From contig CM045996.1 of the NCBI GenBank assembly GCA_025175895.1, forward strand, positions 108,737,179 through 108,801,178: a DNA stretch of 64,000 nt, given 5' to 3'. This stretch comes from Wurfbainia villosa (lineage: Eukaryota > Streptophyta > Magnoliopsida > Zingiberales > Zingiberaceae). This document shows positions 60,401 to 64,000 of the stretch, piece by piece. Each line of letters begins with the position of its first letter. Position 1 is the first letter of the stretch. A model generated the notes under the pieces. That model did no database searches. It was not told where the DNA came from and worked only from the letters and a program-made list of their open reading frames with translations. Both the position numbers and the translations under genes were made by a program.

Positions 60401-61841
60401 AGGGTGTTTGAGCCAATTGTGGATTTCTTTAAGGCCTTAGTAAGGAAATCTACCTTTTCCCTTAAAGGTTTGTTTTCTTCTATATATACATCATTAATAC
60501 TAGAAGAAATACAATCATCATGTGAGCATGCATTTTTGAGTTTTTCTTCTAGATCCTTAATTTCATTTTGCATGCATTTGTTTTTCTTTTTATCTATAAA
60601 TAACTCCTTAGTTAAACTTGAAATCATTGAAACAACCTTTTTAGGAGGGAGATTTATTATCTCACTTACCCAATCTTCTTCTTATGATTCCGATGAAGAT
60701 GATGATGCTCCTCCTACATTTGAGCTCTCCTCCTCACTTGTACTTCCTTCTTGTTCGGATGAAGTGGAGGCTATGTCATCCATTCCCATTAGTGCAAAAT
60801 GTGAGACAATCTCTTCTTCCTCCGATGAAGATGGATCATCCCATGTGACTTTAAGTTTGCGGGACTTTGACTTTTTCTCTTCCTTGGACTTCTTCTCTTC
60901 TTTTTTTTTTTTGCATTTCTTCTTCTTGTCACTCTTCTTCCTTTCATCCTTAATTTTGTTTAAGAGAGGGCATTTGTCCCTCATATGTCCCTCTCCTTGG
61001 CAATTATAGCATATAATCTTCCTCCTTCTCCTATCATGAGATTTGTTAAACTTAAAATTCTTTAAAGCACGCCTTACCTTCCTTATCATATAAGCTTCTT
61101 CATTGCTATTCATGGAGGAGGAAGATTCTTCATCGGATGAGGAGGGTGGAGTCTCCTTCTTCTTCTTTCCTTTGTTGGCCACTAGTGCTACTCCCCTTGA
61201 CTTTGTGCTTGGTTCTTCAATTATGCCTTCAAGCCTAGTTTCATGCAATTCCATGGTAGAGAAAAATTCTTCTAGAGTACTTACCTCTAGATTCTTTGAA
61301 ATATAGAAGGAGTCCACCATGGAACTCCATTTGAATGACCGGGGGAAGGCATCTATGACTTTCATTATCATATCCTGGTTGGAGAGTTTCTCACCTACAC
61401 TTGATAAACCATTTATTATCTCTTTAAATCTAGAATGTATAAGATTACCTTTTCCCCCTTATCTAATTTGATATTGCTTAATTGAGAGCGAAGGAGGTCC
61501 CTTCTTGCTAGCTTGGCTTCGAATGTGCCTTCATGAAGCTCCACTATCTTCTCCCACATCTCCTTGGCGCTAGAGCACTCGCCAATCCGGTTGATTTCTT
61601 ATTGAGGGAGCACATTGAATAGATGGTGCTTTGCTTTCAAATTTGCAAGGTGCTCCTCTCTTTGCTTCTTAGTCCATCTTGACTTTTCTAATGACTCCCC
61701 TTCTTCATCCATAGGCAACACGAAACTGTTTTCCATAATAAGCATGATATCAAAATTGGTCTTGAAAAATACCTCCATTCTCTTCTTCCACCAAGAGAAG
61801 TCGCCTTCGAATTTGGGTGGATGAATATTTGAGCCGGCCAT
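60401..61841 (-). pseudogene. H gag, better preserved copy of G-family gag
   Basis: The N-terminal ORF (61841-61599) reads MAGSNIHPPKFEGDFSWWKKRMEVFFKTNFD and EKSRWTKKQREEHLANLKAKHHLFNVLPQ. After a break near 61600-61380, the 229-codon ORF (61371-60682) holds AIDAFPRSFKWSSMVDSFY, an intact zinc knuckle CYNCQGEGHMRDKC (near 61010), a long Lys/Glu-rich segment and an acidic Ser-rich tail. A coiled-coil-like ORF follows (60627-60367; LTKELFIDKKKNKCMQNEIKDLEEKL). Comparison shows the G1 copy has stops where this one is open. No pol follows. Confidence 0.88.
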
Positions 61842-61902
61842 TTTGTTGTCATGCTTGTTTTGGCGATGAGTTCGTCGACAAGCTCCTCACTTTGATACCA
61901 CT

Positions 61903-63235
61903 TGTTGGAAGATCGTGTCCCGGCTAGAAGGGGAGTTGAATAGCCTACGATGTGCTCGGTGGAATTCGATCATCTTAATCGTCTACAAGAGTTGTTAGCA
62001 CAGTGGAAATGCTAAAACAAAGACAATAAAAACAATACAAAGAAGTAAAGAAGAGCAAACACTAACATCAAGATGTAACATGGTTCACGACCCTTGCCGC
62101 AATTCTACGGACGATTCGTAAGGCGAACCACTCCCTCAACAATCCACTAGTCTCTCCTTTAGCCCAAGAAAGGTGGAGGTAAACCTCTTTTACAACAATC
62201 ACTCCCTCTTACAATAAGATGGAAATAAGAACAAGAAGAGGAGTGTTAAAACGTGTTGGGCAATTGGGAGTATGATTATGAGTGAAGCATTAGCCTCCCA
62301 AAAGCCCCCAACCTTTCTTTTTATAGAGAAGAAGGGTTTCTTCCTGTTGGGCAGGTGGCAGTCGACTGATGCATGTCATCAGTCGACTGCCCCTCTAATG
62401 GTCGACTTACAATGACTTCTGATTTGCCGTCGTCACCATCCAACGGTACACCTAGCAGTCAACTGATGATCCCATCAGTCGACTGCTGCCTGCATAGCCG
62501 ACTGATCAGTCGACTATGGGAGTTTCTGTGCCCGTGACCATCTTCAACAGTCGATTATTGTCCCTTGGGAGTCGACTGATGGTGCAATAGTCGACTGTCA
62601 TCCCTTGGCAGTCGACAGTTGGGCTAGAAACCCACTAGTCGAACACTAGTCGAGTTCCATCGACTCAGAGCAATCGACTGCTATTTATAGCAGTCGATTG
62701 GAGTCAAGTAAAACCACAAAAAAAATAATTGTTTGAGTATCCGACTTAACCAAACATCGAGTAAAACCTCAAACCTAAGTTTGAGCATCCGACACTTGAC
62801 TTAGCCATTCGGCCAAGTTCACCTATGAGCTACCGTTACAATCGCTCAATCTCTCATCTCCCTTGGAGTCCCTCACCGAAGCTCTCTTCATCTGGCCACG
62901 CCCCTCGGATGCACCAAGCACATGACTTTATTCGAAATGCCATCCTTTGAGTCTCACTCTAAAGTCTGCTTCCTTTGGCTTCACTCCAATGCTCCTCGTC
63001 CGATGGTCCCTCGGATGCACCAACCGCACACCTTCTGCAATGCCATCCTTCACCGACTCAAGGACTCAAGCCATGAGATGGTGAACCCACCAATGCTATC
63101 ATCAAGATAACCATGTGCGATTTAATAAGTCCTGCACAACTTAAACACACATATCAAATCAACATAATCAACCTAACTTAAACCCTTTGCCACACACATC
63201 AAAACCACATCATACATGGGTTGATTTCCCTAACA
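61903..63235 (-). repeat. 5' LTR of H
   Basis: It starts TGTTGGAAGATC and ends CCTAACA. The minus-strand TATA box (TATAAAAA) is at 62318-62325; the other H LTR has lost it. CAGTCGACTG-type motifs cluster at 62355-62700. Confidence 0.93.
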
Positions 63236-64000
63236 ATTATGCGACCCCAAGTAGAAGAGGGTTGCGTTCTAGTATAGTTAGCCCGACCATAGAGGCTAAC
63301 AACTTTGAACTCAAGCCTGCACTCATCCATATGGTCCAATAGAACCAATTTGGGAGAACAGTTATGGAGGACCCAAATTTGCACTAGGAAGTATTTATAG
63401 AGATTTGTTCAAAAATGAAGTTTAATGGAGTATCTACAGATGGCATTCATCTGAGTCTATTTCCATTTTCCCTTAAGGACAAGGCGAAAATATGGTTGTA
63501 TTCTTTACCCTCAAGGAGCATCACTACTTCAGTGCAAGTTATAATTTCTGAACAAGTTTTTCCCACCAAGCAAGATAGCTCATATGTGGTACTTGATCAC
63601 AAGTTTTCGACAAAAGGAGGGAGAATTTTTATTTGAAGCCTAGGATTGATTTAAGAATTTGCTTCATTAGTGTCACCACCATAGACTTGAGAGATGGTTA
63701 GTGATTCACACCTTCTACAATGGAATCACATATGCCACAAAGGTATCTTTGGATTCAATTGTAGGTGGGGATTTAATGAATAAGACAATCGAGGAAGCCG
63801 AAGAGTTGATCGAGGAAGTGACCCATAATCACCACTAGTGGCCCTTATAACCTAACCATCCAGTGTAAGCTATGGGAAAGTACGCTGTCAATTCATTATA
63901 CCATCTAGTAGCTAGAATGGACACACTAAACAAAAGGTTTGATTCTTTGAGTTCAAATACTGTATACACTGCTAATTTTAAGTTATGGCTTGACAGGTCA
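63236..64000 (+). pseudogene. Athila-like gag, second part (element M)
   Basis: The + strand continues the gag split by H: YATPSRRGLRSSIVSPTIEANNFELKP, then KFNGVSTDGIHLSLFPFSLKDKAKIWLYSLP (63415-63520), then after damage FYNGITYATKVSLDSIVGGDLMNKTIEEAEELIEE (63715-63830) and LVARMDTLNKRFDSL near 63910-63950. These are successive blocks of the Athila capsid. In-frame stops and missing stretches (63545-63700) make it non-functional. It runs off the window. Confidence 0.9.

Larger units (their letters stand above)
49978..63235 (-). mobile_element. Gag-only Copia-type element H (G family), interrupted by F
   Basis: LTRs 49978-51315 and 61903-63235; target duplication ATTAT at 49973-49977 and 63236-63240. 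From right to left: 5' LTR, primer-site complement (CTTTGATACCA, 61890-61900; one mismatch to the usual site), gag, 3' non-coding region, 3' LTR. Element F is inserted at 52616-60400 between gag and the 3' region. The internal region without F is about 2.8 kb, as in G1. Confidence 0.95.
42296..64000 (+). mobile_element. Athila-like Ty3/Gypsy element M, open at right edge
   Basis: The 5' LTR is TGATG...CATCA (42296-42669 and 48385-49635, split by G1). A primer-site-like TTTTTGTCATTGTTGTCGAG (49639-49658) follows, a decayed form of the Athila TTTTTGGCGCCGTTGCCGGGG. Gag begins near 49810, is split by element H (49978-63235), and continues to at least 63930. The left TSD half in the Tat gag would be TGCAT (42291-42295). 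Confidence 0.85.

Overview
This is nuclear DNA from a flowering plant. The evidence is nested Ty1/Copia and Ty3/Gypsy LTR retrotransposons with tRNA-Met-type primer sites, a PIF/Harbinger DNA transposon with spliceosomal introns, a MITE, long AT dinucleotide arrays and a MIR396 microRNA gene. The species cannot be fixed from the sequence. I see no intact host protein-coding gene. Almost everything is transposable element, and most insertions can be ordered because their target-site duplications (TSDs) are readable.

Left nest (1-35142). A Copia element K (+ strand, only its 3' end is present) was entered by a minus-strand LTR element E (TSD half CTCAT). E's internal region was entered by a SIRE-like Copia element S1 (+), and S1's pol by a PIF/Harbinger transposon (1438-8300, TSD TTA). 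The transposon carries a two-intron transposase gene, a Myb/SANT-like gene and, on the opposite strand, an intron-containing fragment of a plant MLO gene. E's LTR was entered by minus-strand Copia element AB (TSD AGAAG), and AB's pol by minus-strand Copia element CD (15486-24270, TSD CATAT).

Island (35143 to about 40070). This is the only stretch that looks like original chromosome. It holds a solo S1-family LTR (TSD CTAAC), an AT microsatellite, a Harbinger-type MITE (TSD TTA) with a TRIM-like element inside its left terminal repeat, AT-rich DNA, and a minus-strand MIR396 gene with its own TATA box.

Right nest (about 40074-64000). A Tat/Ogre-like Gypsy LTR and gag fragment (with a 429-bp tandem duplication in the LTR) was entered by an Athila-like Gypsy element M that runs off the right edge. 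M's 5' LTR was entered by element G1 (+, TSD CGAAG). M's gag was entered by a second copy of the same family, H (-, 49978-63235, TSD ATTAT). H was entered by element F (+, 52616-60400), and F's 5' LTR by a solo G-family LTR J (TSD AGTCT). G1, H and F have gag but no pol, so they look like non-autonomous families that depend on proteins of a related Copia element. Their LTRs carry clusters of the palindrome CAGTCGACTG.
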